This document shows positions 15,530 to 24,200 of a stretch of 64,000 bases of DNA, in pieces; within the stretch, counting starts at the first letter, position 1; every line of letters begins with the position of its first letter. Location of the stretch: NCBI GenBank assembly GCA_013416395.1, contig JACCEP010000004.1, positions 248,001 to 312,000 on the forward strand, in the 5' to 3' direction. Made by a program: the position numbers and the translations under genes. The notes beneath the pieces are model-generated. The model was not told where the DNA came from and searched no databases. It saw only the letters and a list, made by a program, of their open reading frames with translations. The DNA is from Alcaligenaceae bacterium (GTDB lineage: Bacteria > Pseudomonadota > Gammaproteobacteria > Burkholderiales > Burkholderiaceae_B).

Positions 15530-17731
15530 ATGCGTTTGATCCCCGTTACTAATTCAACAAACATGCAGCAGCTTGAGGTAGAGGAAGGCGATTGGGCTTT
15601 GCTGACGCCAGCAGAAGCAACGCGGTTAGTAACGCTGTTGCTCACTGCACGACACTTTGAAGAAAGTATTCTGCAACTCGATAAGCTTAATCTGGTGCAT
15701 GGCCCTGCGCACTCAAGTCTGGGGCAAGAGGGTGGCGCCGCGGGTTGCATTGCTGCATTGCCCACCACAACCTTGATCAACGGCACACATCGTGCCCACC
15801 ATCAATGTCTGGCCAAAGCTATTAATGCGCTCTATGACGCAGATTTCGACCCGGTAGAAACAGGAAGTTTGACCGAGGCCATGAAAACTGAGGTGCGTGG
15901 CATGATGCATGAAATCCTTGGGCTGAAAAATGGCTGGACAGGCGGACGAGGGGGCTCAATGCATTTGCGGCGCGCTGACCTTGGCATTATGGGTACTAAC
16001 GCAATTGTCGCGGGTGGTCTGCCCATTGCCTGCGGTCACGCCTTTGCTGAAAAGGCGACCAGGGGCTCAGATGTAATGGTCAGTTTTTTTGGCGACGGTG
16101 CCATCCATCAGGGAGCCACTCACGAGGCCATGAACCTGGCCGCCCTGTATCGGTTGCCTTTGCTTTTTTTCGTGGAAAACAATCGATACGCCGTATCGAT
16201 GAGTGTTGAACAGTCAACATTTCAGACACAACTCATGACGAGAGCGCAAGCACACGGTATCACCGCTGTCTCGGTTGATGGTATGAACCCGTTTGCAGTT
16301 TGGCTGGCAACACGCTGGTGTCATGACTATATCAAGCAAGAAGATCGGCCTGCCTTTATACACGCAGATGTCTATCGCTATTACCATCAGAGTTCGTCCG
16401 TCCCGGGAAGCGCATTTGGATACCGAACGCGTGCCGAAGAGGATGAATGGCGTGAACGCGATCCGTGGCTTTTTCTCAAAAAGCAATTAACGGAGCGCGG
16501 CATTCTCACTGAAGAAAACCTGGAGCGTATTGATCAGGCAGCTCGGCACGCGGTCTCTGCAGCCTATGACAGCTGCATTGAGGGGAAAGGCTCTGCCAGC
16601 CGTATTCGCCCTGAACTCTGGCCTGAAGCGGCAACGGTTGATGACCATCTGACCAGCGACATGTCTGAGTTTGATGGGGTAACGTTTTCTGAAGTTGAAG
16701 ATTTCGCACCCGAAGAAATGGAGAGTCTGACCTATATCGAGGCTATGTCGCGCGTCGTGCGTGCGCGCATGGAGGAAGACGAGTCTATTTATGTATTCGG
16801 CGAAGACGTGGCCAACATGGGGGGCGGCACAGTAGGTGCCACACGCAGTTTATTGCCTGAGTTTGCTGACCGTATCATTAACACGCCCATTACAGAAAAT
16901 GGCTTTTGCGGTTTGGCTACCGGCGCGGCATTGTCTGGGTTGCGACCAATTGTAGAGTTGATGTACAGCGACTTTTTTCTAGTAGCGGGCGATCAATTGC
17001 TGAATCAGGCTGGAAAGATACGGCATCTTTTTAATGGTACTGCAACCGTGCCTCTGGTATTGCGCACACGAATTCCCGGGCATGAGGGGTATGGTTCACA
17101 GCACTCGATGGACCCTGCTGCCGTGTTTGCGATGTTTCCTGGTTGGCACATCGTGGCGCCGTCCAACGCCTTCGACTATGTGGGTTTGATGAATTCGGCT
17201 TTACGGTGCACAGATCCGGTATTGGTAATCGAGCCTCAGGAGCTACACCGTAAAAAAACGCGGGTGCCTGCCGGATGCAACTACTACATCCCTCTGGATA
17301 AAGCGCGTCGCGTTCTTGAGGGAACTGACATCACCTTATTGGCGACTTCAACTATGGTCGACATTTGTGTTGAGGTGGTAACACGCCTTGGTGTAAGTGC
17401 CGACGTTATTGACTTGAGGACACTTGCCCAGCGCGATATCGATTACGAGACGATTGGAGAGTCTGTCCGGAAGACTGAGCGAATCGCTGTTGTAGAGCAG
17501 ACCTCAAGGGGGGCGACTATTGGGGTGTTTATTGCCGATGAGCTGCAGCGGCGGTTTTTTGATTATCTTGATCAGCCCATCATGCGTATTACCGGGAAAT
17601 GGGCACCACCCGTAGTGTCCAAGGCCCTTGAAAAGGCGGCACTGGCGGGTGCGGCTGAAGTGGAGGCCGGCATACGACAAATGATGGCAAATAGTGGGCT
17701 GACTATGCCCCGCCTTGGGGAGCAATCATGA
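15530..17731 (+). CDS. 2-oxoacid dehydrogenase E1 component, alpha and beta subunits fused
   Basis: Thiamine-diphosphate enzyme of 733 residues that decarboxylates a 2-oxoacid (or cleaves acetoin) and passes the acyl group to E2. Residues 25 to about 345 are the alpha part with the diphosphate motif GDG at 188-190, followed some 30 residues on by Asn217/Asn218. Residues from about 397 to the end are the beta part (YIEAMSRVVRARMEED, VFGEDVANMGGG and PITENGF are visible). In most bacteria these are two genes (AcoA/AcoB, PdhA/PdhB). The fused form is about as long as both parts together, with no frameshift needed. An AGAGGAAACCT ribosome site precedes the ATG. The SDR gene downstream overlaps its stop by four bases. 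Acetoin, pyruvate or a branched 2-oxoacid are all possible substrates. Confidence 0.9.
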   Translation: MRLIPVTNSTNMQQLEVEEGDWALLTPAEATRLVTLLLTARHFEESILQLDKLNLVHGPAHSSLGQEGGAAGCIAALPTTTLINGTHRAHHQCLAKAINALYDADFDPVETGSLTEAMKTEVRGMMHEILGLKNGWTGGRGGSMHLRRADLGIMGTNAIVAGGLPIACGHAFAEKATRGSDVMVSFFGDGAIHQGATHEAMNLAALYRLPLLFFVENNRYAVSMSVEQSTFQTQLMTRAQAHGITAVSVDGMNPFAVWLATRWCHDYIKQEDRPAFIHADVYRYYHQSSSVPGSAFGYRTRAEEDEWRERDPWLFLKKQLTERGILTEENLERIDQAARHAVSAAYDSCIEGKGSASRIRPELWPEAATVDDHLTSDMSEFDGVTFSEVEDFAPEEMESLTYIEAMSRVVRARMEEDESIYVFGEDVANMGGGTVGATRSLLPEFADRIINTPITENGFCGLATGAALSGLRPIVELMYSDFFLVAGDQLLNQAGKIRHLFNGTATVPLVLRTRIPGHEGYGSQHSMDPAAVFAMFPGWHIVAPSNAFDYVGLMNSALRCTDPVLVIEPQELHRKKTRVPAGCNYYIPLDKARRVLEGTDITLLATSTMVDICVEVVTRLGVSADVIDLRTLAQRDIDYETIGESVRKTERIAVVEQTSRGATIGVFIADELQRRFFDYLDQPIMRITGKWAPPVVSKALEKAALAGAAEVEAGIRQMMANSGLTMPRLGEQS

Positions 17732-18453
17732 TGCCGTTCTCGTTGGCGGGCAAGACAGTTCTTATTACCGGCGCTAGCGGTGGGATTGGCTCGGAGACCG
17801 CACGGGTATGCGCGCAACTCGGTGCACGCCTGGTGCTTGTTGATTTAAGCGAGCCTGTGCAAATTGCTCAAGAGTTGCAGGCTAAAGGCGTCAACGTACA
17901 GATCGCAGGCTTTGATGTGCGTGATCGACGCGCGACGGAAGATCTGGTCGCGCAAATCCCTGAATTGGACGCCATCGTGGCAAACGCAGGGTTTTGCCCG
18001 TGGGATGACTGGAACGACCCAGATTGGGATGATGCGTTTCATAAAACAATCGATGTAAATGCGCTGGGCGTAATTAATTTGCTTCGGCCCGGTCTTGACC
18101 GGTTGATTCGCCAGGGGCATGGCCGAATCGTGTTGGTGTCGTCAGTGGCTGGACGTATGGGCGGATTGAAAGCGAGCCCGCATTACGTGATCGCTAAGGG
18201 AGGCATCAATGCGCTGGTCAAGTGGTTGGCACGCAAGGGTGCTCCGCACAACGTTACGGTAAACGCGGTTGCGCCTGGAGCCACAGCAACAGGTATGGTG
18301 GCCGATCAGACTTTCGATGAAACCGCCATTCCACTGCGGCGCCTCGCCACACCGCAAGAAATTGCACAACCTATCGCCTTCCTTTGTACAGACGCTGCCA
18401 GCTATATATGCGGCACAACGCTAGATGTGAACGGCGGCGTGTTCATGAATTAG
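17728..18453 (+). CDS. Short-chain dehydrogenase/reductase (SDR)
   Basis: Second SDR of the operon, 241 residues. It has TGASGGIGSETAR for cofactor binding, VANAG, the catalytic pair in YVIAKGG, and a C-terminal TLDVNGG. It retains the Ser-Tyr-Lys set (VSSVAG upstream of the Tyr). An aspartate after strand two (LVDLSE) favours NAD+. Its ATG overlaps the E1 stop codon (ATGA), and E2 follows after a 58-base gap, so it is embedded within the dehydrogenase-complex operon. A role such as butanediol-type or hydroxyacid oxidation to the E1 substrate is plausible. Confidence 0.88.
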   Translation: MMPFSLAGKTVLITGASGGIGSETARVCAQLGARLVLVDLSEPVQIAQELQAKGVNVQIAGFDVRDRRATEDLVAQIPELDAIVANAGFCPWDDWNDPDWDDAFHKTIDVNALGVINLLRPGLDRLIRQGHGRIVLVSSVAGRMGGLKASPHYVIAKGGINALVKWLARKGAPHNVTVNAVAPGATATGMVADQTFDETAIPLRRLATPQEIAQPIAFLCTDAASYICGTTLDVNGGVFMN

Positions 18454-18511
18454 CAGCCAGAGATGGACGTACCTTGTGCGTGTTGCAAGACTAATACAAA
18501 AGGTAGTACAG

Positions 18512-19735
18512 ATGACAATTGAAATTTTAATGCCCGCTATTGGTTCAGGCACGACGCAGGGAAAGATTGTCCAGTGGTTGAAGAAAGAGGGCGACCGGGT
18601 TTCAGTGGGCGATATATTGGCGGAAATCGAGACGGACAAAGCAGTCATTGATCTCGAAGCGTTTGATGACGGCGTGCTGGAGACAATTCTGGTTAATGCC
18701 GGAGATGCCGATGTTGCAGTCGGAACGGCGATTGCCCGACTATCTGTAGAAGCCGCATCGGGAGATGCTGTCGTGTCGCTCGTTGAGCCGCCGGCCCTAG
18801 ACGCGTCGCACAAAAATGAGCCCACTCAGAATGCAGTGGAAACTGACGAAGCCCATTCCGCTAAACATCGGGGTTACGTAGCCAGCCCTTCGGCTCGACG
18901 ACTCGCTCGTGAGTTGGATGTTGATATTGCATTCATCGAGGGCACTGGCTTTGGTGGGCGCATAGTCCGAATAGATATTGAAAGGGCGGCGGTCGGCGTT
19001 GAACAGCACGTTGATGTGCTCAAGCAGAGTGATGAAACGACCTCAATCAAATCGATACCTCATACCACTATCCGCAAAACCATTGCACGTCGACTGCAAG
19101 AAGCCAAACAACAGATACCGCATTTTTATCTGAGTATCGACTGCAGCATGGATGCCATTATGGCGATGCGTGGTCAACTTAACGCCGAGGTTGATGCTTC
19201 AAAAGATACGGCAAAGATCTCGGTCACTGATATTCTGGTTTTCGCTATAGCACGTGCAGTCAGACATGTGCCTGAAATCAACGTTCGCTGGACTGATGAA
19301 GTCGTTATTCAAAACGCCGCCGTTGATGTCAGCGTGGCTGTGTCCACCGAGAAAGGGTTGTTGACCCCCGTAATTAAAAACGCAAATCAAAAAGCGCTTG
19401 GCGAGATTGCGCAGTCGCTGAAAGATTTGATAGAAAAAGCGCGGGCTGGACGGCTCAAGCCAGAAGAATACGAGGGCGGATCGATTACGATTTCGAATCT
19501 TGGAATGTATGGCATAAAGCAGTTCAGTGCAATTATCAATCCACCGCAAGCAGCCATTTTGGCCGTGGGGGCAGTGGTGAAGCAGGCTGTCGTAAAGGAC
19601 GATGTGCTTGGCATTGGTCACGTCATGAACATGACTCTGTCTGCCGACCATCGTGCTATTGATGGGGCGGTGGCGGCGCACTTTCTAGCTGAATTAAAAG
19701 GACTGCTTGAGTCTCCCTATAAGTTGTTGATGTAA
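18512..19735 (+). CDS. 2-oxoacid dehydrogenase E2 component (dihydrolipoamide acyltransferase)
   Basis: Acyltransferase core protein of 407 residues. Residues 1-78 form one lipoyl domain with the modified lysine Lys43 in EIETDKA. A linker follows, then a peripheral-subunit-binding domain around 130-165 (YVASPSARRLARELDVD) and the catalytic domain to the end, with the active-site motif DHRAIDG. The ATG at 18512 gives the standard E2 N-terminus (MTIEILMPAIG); codons upstream in the same frame are unlikely to be translated. No E3 (lipoamide dehydrogenase) gene is in the cluster, so the complex must borrow E3 from another locus. Confidence 0.92.
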   Translation: MTIEILMPAIGSGTTQGKIVQWLKKEGDRVSVGDILAEIETDKAVIDLEAFDDGVLETILVNAGDADVAVGTAIARLSVEAASGDAVVSLVEPPALDASHKNEPTQNAVETDEAHSAKHRGYVASPSARRLARELDVDIAFIEGTGFGGRIVRIDIERAAVGVEQHVDVLKQSDETTSIKSIPHTTIRKTIARRLQEAKQQIPHFYLSIDCSMDAIMAMRGQLNAEVDASKDTAKISVTDILVFAIARAVRHVPEINVRWTDEVVIQNAAVDVSVAVSTEKGLLTPVIKNANQKALGEIAQSLKDLIEKARAGRLKPEEYEGGSITISNLGMYGIKQFSAIINPPQAAILAVGAVVKQAVVKDDVLGIGHVMNMTLSADHRAIDGAVAAHFLAELKGLLESPYKLLM

Positions 19736-19761
19736 CTCGTTTCCAGCACACGCTTTTACCT

Positions 19762-20550
19762 TCAAAGCACCCCCTGCATATCCCGCGCAGCCTTGTTCAG
19801 ATAAGGCAACATCTCAATGGCTTTGTCCAGCGACATGCGAGCGGTGGGCGCGTGCAAGGCGACTGCTGCGGCGACGTCTCCGCGGCTGTCGCGCACTGGC
19901 ACGGCAACCGCAACCATGCCGGCAATGAATTCTTCGCGGTCTGTTGAGTAGCCCTTTTCGCGGATATCCCGGCACTCGCGCTCCAGATCCATCAGACAGG
20001 TGATGGTGCTTGGAGTGAGTGCATCCATGCGCAGATAGGGCAAGATGCGGCTGGACTCATCGGCCCGCATATGGGCCAGCAGTAATTTCCCGCTGGCGGT
20101 GCAGTGCAGCGGCACGCGCGACCCAACATCGAAAATAAGTCGAAGTGGCCATTGGCCTTCGACGCGATCAAGGTACACTACCTGTGTGCCGTCCAGGGCG
20201 TTGAAGTTGCAGGTTTCACCTACCTGTTTGACCAGTTCTGTCAGAATGTCATGGCGCAGGCTTTGCACCGAACGATGCTTCAGCGTATTGAGTGCCATGC
20301 GCCGCATGGCCTTCCCCACGGCATAACTACGATCATCCACATCGCGCGCCAGATAGCCCATGGATACCAGCAGGCTGCAAAGCCTGTGTACCGTGCCCTT
20401 GGGCAAAGACAGCGTGTCAGTGATTTCGGCTAGCGGCATGGCCCTGCCATGAGCGGAAACCAGTTCGAGAATGCGAAGGGCGCGACCGGGTGCGCCCCCA
20501 CTGATTTCAATATTCGTCTCTTCGGCTTCGAAATTTGGAACAGAATTCAC
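19762..20550 (-). CDS. IclR-family transcriptional regulator
   Basis: Regulator of 262 residues with an N-terminal winged HTH around 20-85 (LAEITDTLSLPKGTVHRLCS) and a GAF-like IclR effector domain (TASGKLLLAHM near residue 150). It converges on the E2 gene and is divergent from the second GMC oxidoreductase gene at 20671. The 120-base divergent region holds inverted repeats, so control of the 20671-26255 operon and of itself is likely. Whether it also governs the E1/E2 operon cannot be seen. Confidence 0.9.
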   Translation of the reverse strand: MNSVPNFEAEETNIEISGGAPGRALRILELVSAHGRAMPLAEITDTLSLPKGTVHRLCSLLVSMGYLARDVDDRSYAVGKAMRRMALNTLKHRSVQSLRHDILTELVKQVGETCNFNALDGTQVVYLDRVEGQWPLRLIFDVGSRVPLHCTASGKLLLAHMRADESSRILPYLRMDALTPSTITCLMDLERECRDIREKGYSTDREEFIAGMVAVAVPVRDSRGDVAAAVALHAPTARMSLDKAIEMLPYLNKAARDMQGVL

Positions 20551-20594
20551 GGGAAAGTCCTAGTAAGAACCAGCGGTTTATGGCTTGTTACTCT

Positions 20595-20640
20595 GTTCCC
20601 TGATCTATACCATATCAGAACGAATTGTTCCATTTTTGTG
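20595..20640. promoter_or_regulatory. Inverted repeats in the IclR/GMC divergent region, possible IclR operator
   Basis: The segment GAACGAATTGTTC at 20618-20630 is an almost perfect 13-base palindrome. Just upstream, CTGAT (from 20600) and ATCAG (ending 20618) form a second inverted pair about ten bases apart, preceded by GTTC. The position between two divergent starts fits an operator bound by the IclR protein. This is seen in sequence; the binding is inferred. Confidence 0.4.
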
Positions 20641-20670
20641 CGAAATTATTTACGCCGGAGATACGATCGT

Positions 20671-22287
20671 ATGGCCCAACGTTTTGATTACATCGTGGTT
20701 GGTGCTGGCTCGGCGGGGTGCGTACTGGCTTCCCGGTTAAGTGAAGATCCCTCGGTTCAGGTTCTGCTGCTGGAAGCAGGGCCGCCCGACAGGTCGATAT
20801 GGATTCATTTGCCTATCGGCTACGGTAAAACCATGTGGAGCAAGCGGTACAACTGGTGTCTGCACACAGACCCTGACCCCAATATGAACGGCCGTCGCAT
20901 CTACTGGCCACGTGGAAAAACGCTAGGTGGTTCCAGCGCAATCAATGGCCTTATCTACATACGTGGGCAGCGCCAAGACTATGACCATTGGGCTGAGTTG
21001 GGCAATAGCGGATGGAGCTATGAAGACGTATTGCCGTATTTCATCAAGTCTGAATCCAACGAACGCGGTGCTTCTCGGTTTCATGGGGGGAGTGGGCCGC
21101 TGAAGGTCTCTGATATCCCTCACAAAGATGAGCTTATTGAAGCCTTTCTGGATGGCGCACAAGAGATCGGCGTGCCGCGCACTGCCGATTTCAATGGCCA
21201 GGAGCAAGAGGGCGCCGGTTACTACCAGCTCACAACCTTCAAAGGCTTGCGCTGCAGTACTGCAACGGCGTATTTGCGCCCCGCACGCAAGCGTGCCAAC
21301 CTTACCGTACACACCAATGCGCAGGCAACAGGTGTTATTTTGGACGGAAACCGGGCCGTGGGCGTGAACTATCTGCGCAATGGCCAGGCGACCTGCGCCG
21401 AACTTAATGCTAATGGCGAGGTGCTGCTGTCTGCTGGCGCCATTTATTCGCCTCAGTTACTGCAATTGTCGGGTATAGGGTCGGCGGAGTTATTGCAGAG
21501 ATTAGGCGTGCCTGTGGTGGTGGATCTGCCCGGTGTTGGTGAAAACCTGCAGGATCATCTTCAGATCCGTCTGGGTTTTGAGTGCACCAAGCCCATTACC
21601 ACCAATGATGCGCTCAACACGCTGTGGGGAAAGATGCGCATGGGCATGCAATGGCTTATGCTGCGACAGGGGCCGCTCGCCGTAGGCATCAATCAGGGCG
21701 GCTGTTTCATGCGGGCATTGCCTGGCGAGGCCGCTACTCCTGATATCCAGTTTCATGTGGCGACGCTTTCCGCAGACATGGCGGGGGGCAAAGTACACCC
21801 ATACTCAGGGTTTACTTTCTCGGTGTGCCAGTTGCGACCTGAATCGCGTGGCTACGTACGTATCAAGTCTGCCGACCCATTAGTTACGCCCGAAATCCAG
21901 CCTAATTATCTGGATACAGATCTTGATCGCAGAACCACCATCGCGGCCGTGAAGGCGGCCAGGCAGATCGCCCAGTCCAGTGCCATGCGGCCCTACGTCA
22001 AAAGAGAGGTTAAGCCTGGGCCAGATGCAGAAACAGATGAAGACTTGCTGGCGTTTTCACGAGATACAGGCGCCACGATTTTTCATCCTAGTGGAACATG
22101 CCGCATGGGGCCAGAAGGAGACCCCATGGCAGTACTCGATGCTCATATGCGGGTACGCGGCGTGCAAGGTCTTCGTGTTATTGATGCTTCGTCCATGCCC
22201 ACGCTGGTCTCGGGCAACACCAACGGGCCCATCGTCATGATGGCCGAAAAGGTGGTGGATCTGATTCGCGAAGAAAGACAAGGGTAG
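20671..22287 (+). CDS. GMC-family FAD-dependent oxidoreductase (choline-dehydrogenase-like)
   Basis: A second FAD-dependent alcohol dehydrogenase, 538 residues, clearly homologous to the one at 7701. It has VGAGSAGCVLASRLSEDPSV at the N-terminus, the GMC signature GKTLGGSSAINGLIYIRG near residue 85, and active-site His472 (IFHPSGTCRMG) with Asn516 (SGNTNGPIVM). It fits the typical pattern better than the first copy. The open frame runs upstream to 20449 across the IclR start region, but the flavin motif needs the ATG at 20671, which has GGAG ten bases before it. It leads an operon with a TRAP transporter and an exporter, so its substrate probably enters through that transporter. Confidence 0.9.
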   Translation: MAQRFDYIVVGAGSAGCVLASRLSEDPSVQVLLLEAGPPDRSIWIHLPIGYGKTMWSKRYNWCLHTDPDPNMNGRRIYWPRGKTLGGSSAINGLIYIRGQRQDYDHWAELGNSGWSYEDVLPYFIKSESNERGASRFHGGSGPLKVSDIPHKDELIEAFLDGAQEIGVPRTADFNGQEQEGAGYYQLTTFKGLRCSTATAYLRPARKRANLTVHTNAQATGVILDGNRAVGVNYLRNGQATCAELNANGEVLLSAGAIYSPQLLQLSGIGSAELLQRLGVPVVVDLPGVGENLQDHLQIRLGFECTKPITTNDALNTLWGKMRMGMQWLMLRQGPLAVGINQGGCFMRALPGEAATPDIQFHVATLSADMAGGKVHPYSGFTFSVCQLRPESRGYVRIKSADPLVTPEIQPNYLDTDLDRRTTIAAVKAARQIAQSSAMRPYVKREVKPGPDAETDEDLLAFSRDTGATIFHPSGTCRMGPEGDPMAVLDAHMRVRGVQGLRVIDASSMPTLVSGNTNGPIVMMAEKVVDLIREERQG

Positions 22288-22326
22288 TTCATATAGGCTG
22301 AACACAGCCAATAACGGAGACATAAC

Positions 22327-23549
22327 ATGACAACGAAAACACCTTTGGATCGTCGGGGCTTTATGCGTGTGGCGGGCCGTTATGGCCTGAGCTCCACCAT
22401 GCTGGGCGCACTGGGCTTGTTTGGCCCCTTAACACTTGAAGGCGTCGGCGTCGCCGCAGCACAGACGGCGAAGGACCGCGGCGGTAAAGCCAAGTACAAC
22501 TTCAAAATGGGGGCGGCTGGGTTTAACGAAGAAAACCTCAAGATTCAGGAGTCAGGCCAGTTATGGTTTGCACGCGAGCTTGAAAAACGCAGCGATGGCG
22601 CAATTCGCGTTGACTTTATTGGCAGCAATCAGATTTGCAACCAGCTCGATTGCGTGAAGAAAACGCAGCAGGGTATTGTCGACATGTTTACCGCCAGTAC
22701 GCAGAACTCAGCAGGCGCGGCACCCTACTACAACGTGCTCGATTTTGCCTACATGTTCCCCAGTCGCGCTTCGCAGCATTATTTTTTCTATCATCCCAAG
22801 AGCGAAGCTCTGTTGCGCGAACCGCTGCGCCGCCTGCATAACATTCAGTTTCTGTTCACGCACTGCGAACTGCGCGGTCTGATGATGGGCTCCAAGTTTG
22901 CCGACAAGCCGACGGTCACTAAAATCTCTGAGCTTGCAGGCACCAAGAATCGCGTTACGGGTACGCAGTTGGGCCGCATTGCCATGGAACTCATGGATCT
23001 GGGCCCCGTCCACTGGCATGGGAAGAAACTGTCGACGGATTGAAGTCTGGTCTGATTGATGGCGCCGAAACCTGGATGGGTGCGGCTGGATACGGTGGGC
23101 TTTCGCCGGTGCTGTCGCAGGCGGTGGACCTGCGCTTTTTCTGCGGCACGGAGCATACGGCGATGAACAACAAAACGTTCGAGAAGCTGCCGCCTGATCT
23201 ACAAGACGTCATCATGGAAACCGCATATGCGGCGCAGCAGTACACGCAGCGTGAGAACGAGCGCGCCTTGGTCGAGGTCGTTGGCGCCGTGCCGAATCCC
23301 GGTCCTGACACGCTTTTTGGCAAGAACAAGGTGCGGGTTGCACAGCTTTCGTCCGAGGAGATCAAGAAAGCTGAGCAAATGTGCTCGCCCAAGTACAACG
23401 CCAAGCCTTGGGAACAGTGGCGTGAACGCTTGAACAAGATGCAGGGTGGTGCGGATACCTATGAAGAAATCTACGCGATTGCGCGTGAGATTCCTGAGGA
23501 TGCCACCGTCGAAAGCGTGAAGCCGCGCAAGTGGTGGAAGTCTGCCTGA
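22327..23549 (+). pseudogene. dctP: TRAP transporter solute-binding protein (DctP), interrupted by a one-base frameshift
   Basis: Two overlapping frames encode the two parts of one DctP-family binding protein. The first (238 residues from the ATG at 22327) has a twin-arginine signal, DRRGFMRVAG with Arg9-Arg10. It runs normally to DLGPV and then derails. The second frame reads PLAWEETVDGLKSGLIDG before continuing to 23549, and this is exactly the conserved TRAP continuation. Adding one C to the GTCC at 23008-23011 rejoins them, giving a normal protein of about 406 residues. Either the strain has lost this receptor or the base was missed in sequencing. The permease genes that follow are intact. 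A Tat signal suggests a receptor that folds, perhaps with a metal ion, before export. Confidence 0.85.
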
Positions 23550-23651
23550 ATCCGGGCAGGCCGGGCGCGGGTAAGTTCCCGCGCCTGATGTTGTCACAGG
23601 CGGGCCAGTACGGGCTGCCGCATGCATATGTACAAGCACAAGGATTGAGTG

Positions 23652-24191
23652 ATGACGCCTTTACTTTCCATACTGCGATGGCTGGACCGCAATGTAGAGC
23701 GGGCATTCATCCTGGTGGCCTACGCTTCCATGGCCGGCATTATTATTTTTGCTGTGGCACAGCGATATTTGTTCAGCACGCAGATTCCATGGAGCGGCTC
23801 GATTCCCATTTACCTGTTCCTTTGGGTCACGTGGATTGGTTGCTCGTACAACGTGCGACGGCGTTCGCACCTGTGCTTTAACGAATTTCGCGTAAGAATG
23901 TCCTACCAAGGGCAGTTCGCCTGCATGTGGCTGGACGCCTTATTGTGGGTCACATTCGGTGTGCTTGTGGTCTATTACACGCTGGAACAAACCCTGCTCG
24001 CCTATAACAATTTTTCTATTGTTCAGGGCACGGACAACCTCATGCAATGGTGGTTTTATTGCGCCACGCCCACGGCGTGGATACTGCTGATGTTTCGCGC
24101 TTTGCAGAACCTTGCCGCTGATATTGGGCGTTATCGCAGGCGAGAGCCATTTATTGTCGACATACAAAGTGTCGGCTCGGAAACTGTTTAA
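23652..24191 (+). CDS. dctQ: TRAP transporter small permease subunit (DctQ)
   Basis: Small membrane subunit of 179 residues with four predicted membrane segments. Visible are FAVAQRYLFSTQIPWSGSIP and the conserved NVRRRSHLCFNEF, equivalent to the R-x-H-I-R-V motif of DctQ proteins. The ATG at 23652 has AAGGA seven bases upstream; a GTG one codon earlier is also possible. It belongs to the operon of the broken binding protein and the large permease gene, which starts 9 bases after its stop. Confidence 0.85.
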   Translation: MTPLLSILRWLDRNVERAFILVAYASMAGIIIFAVAQRYLFSTQIPWSGSIPIYLFLWVTWIGCSYNVRRRSHLCFNEFRVRMSYQGQFACMWLDALLWVTFGVLVVYYTLEQTLLAYNNFSIVQGTDNLMQWWFYCATPTAWILLMFRALQNLAADIGRYRRREPFIVDIQSVGSETV

Positions 24192-24200
24192 GGGCGCAAT

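Noticed and set aside
20449-20670. A 74-residue N-terminal extension of the second GMC protein
   Set aside because: It overlaps the IclR start and its operator region, and the flavin motif requires the N-terminus at 20671.
23531-23881. A plus-strand frame running from the broken receptor into dctQ
   Set aside because: It is out of frame with the clearly conserved DctQ protein.
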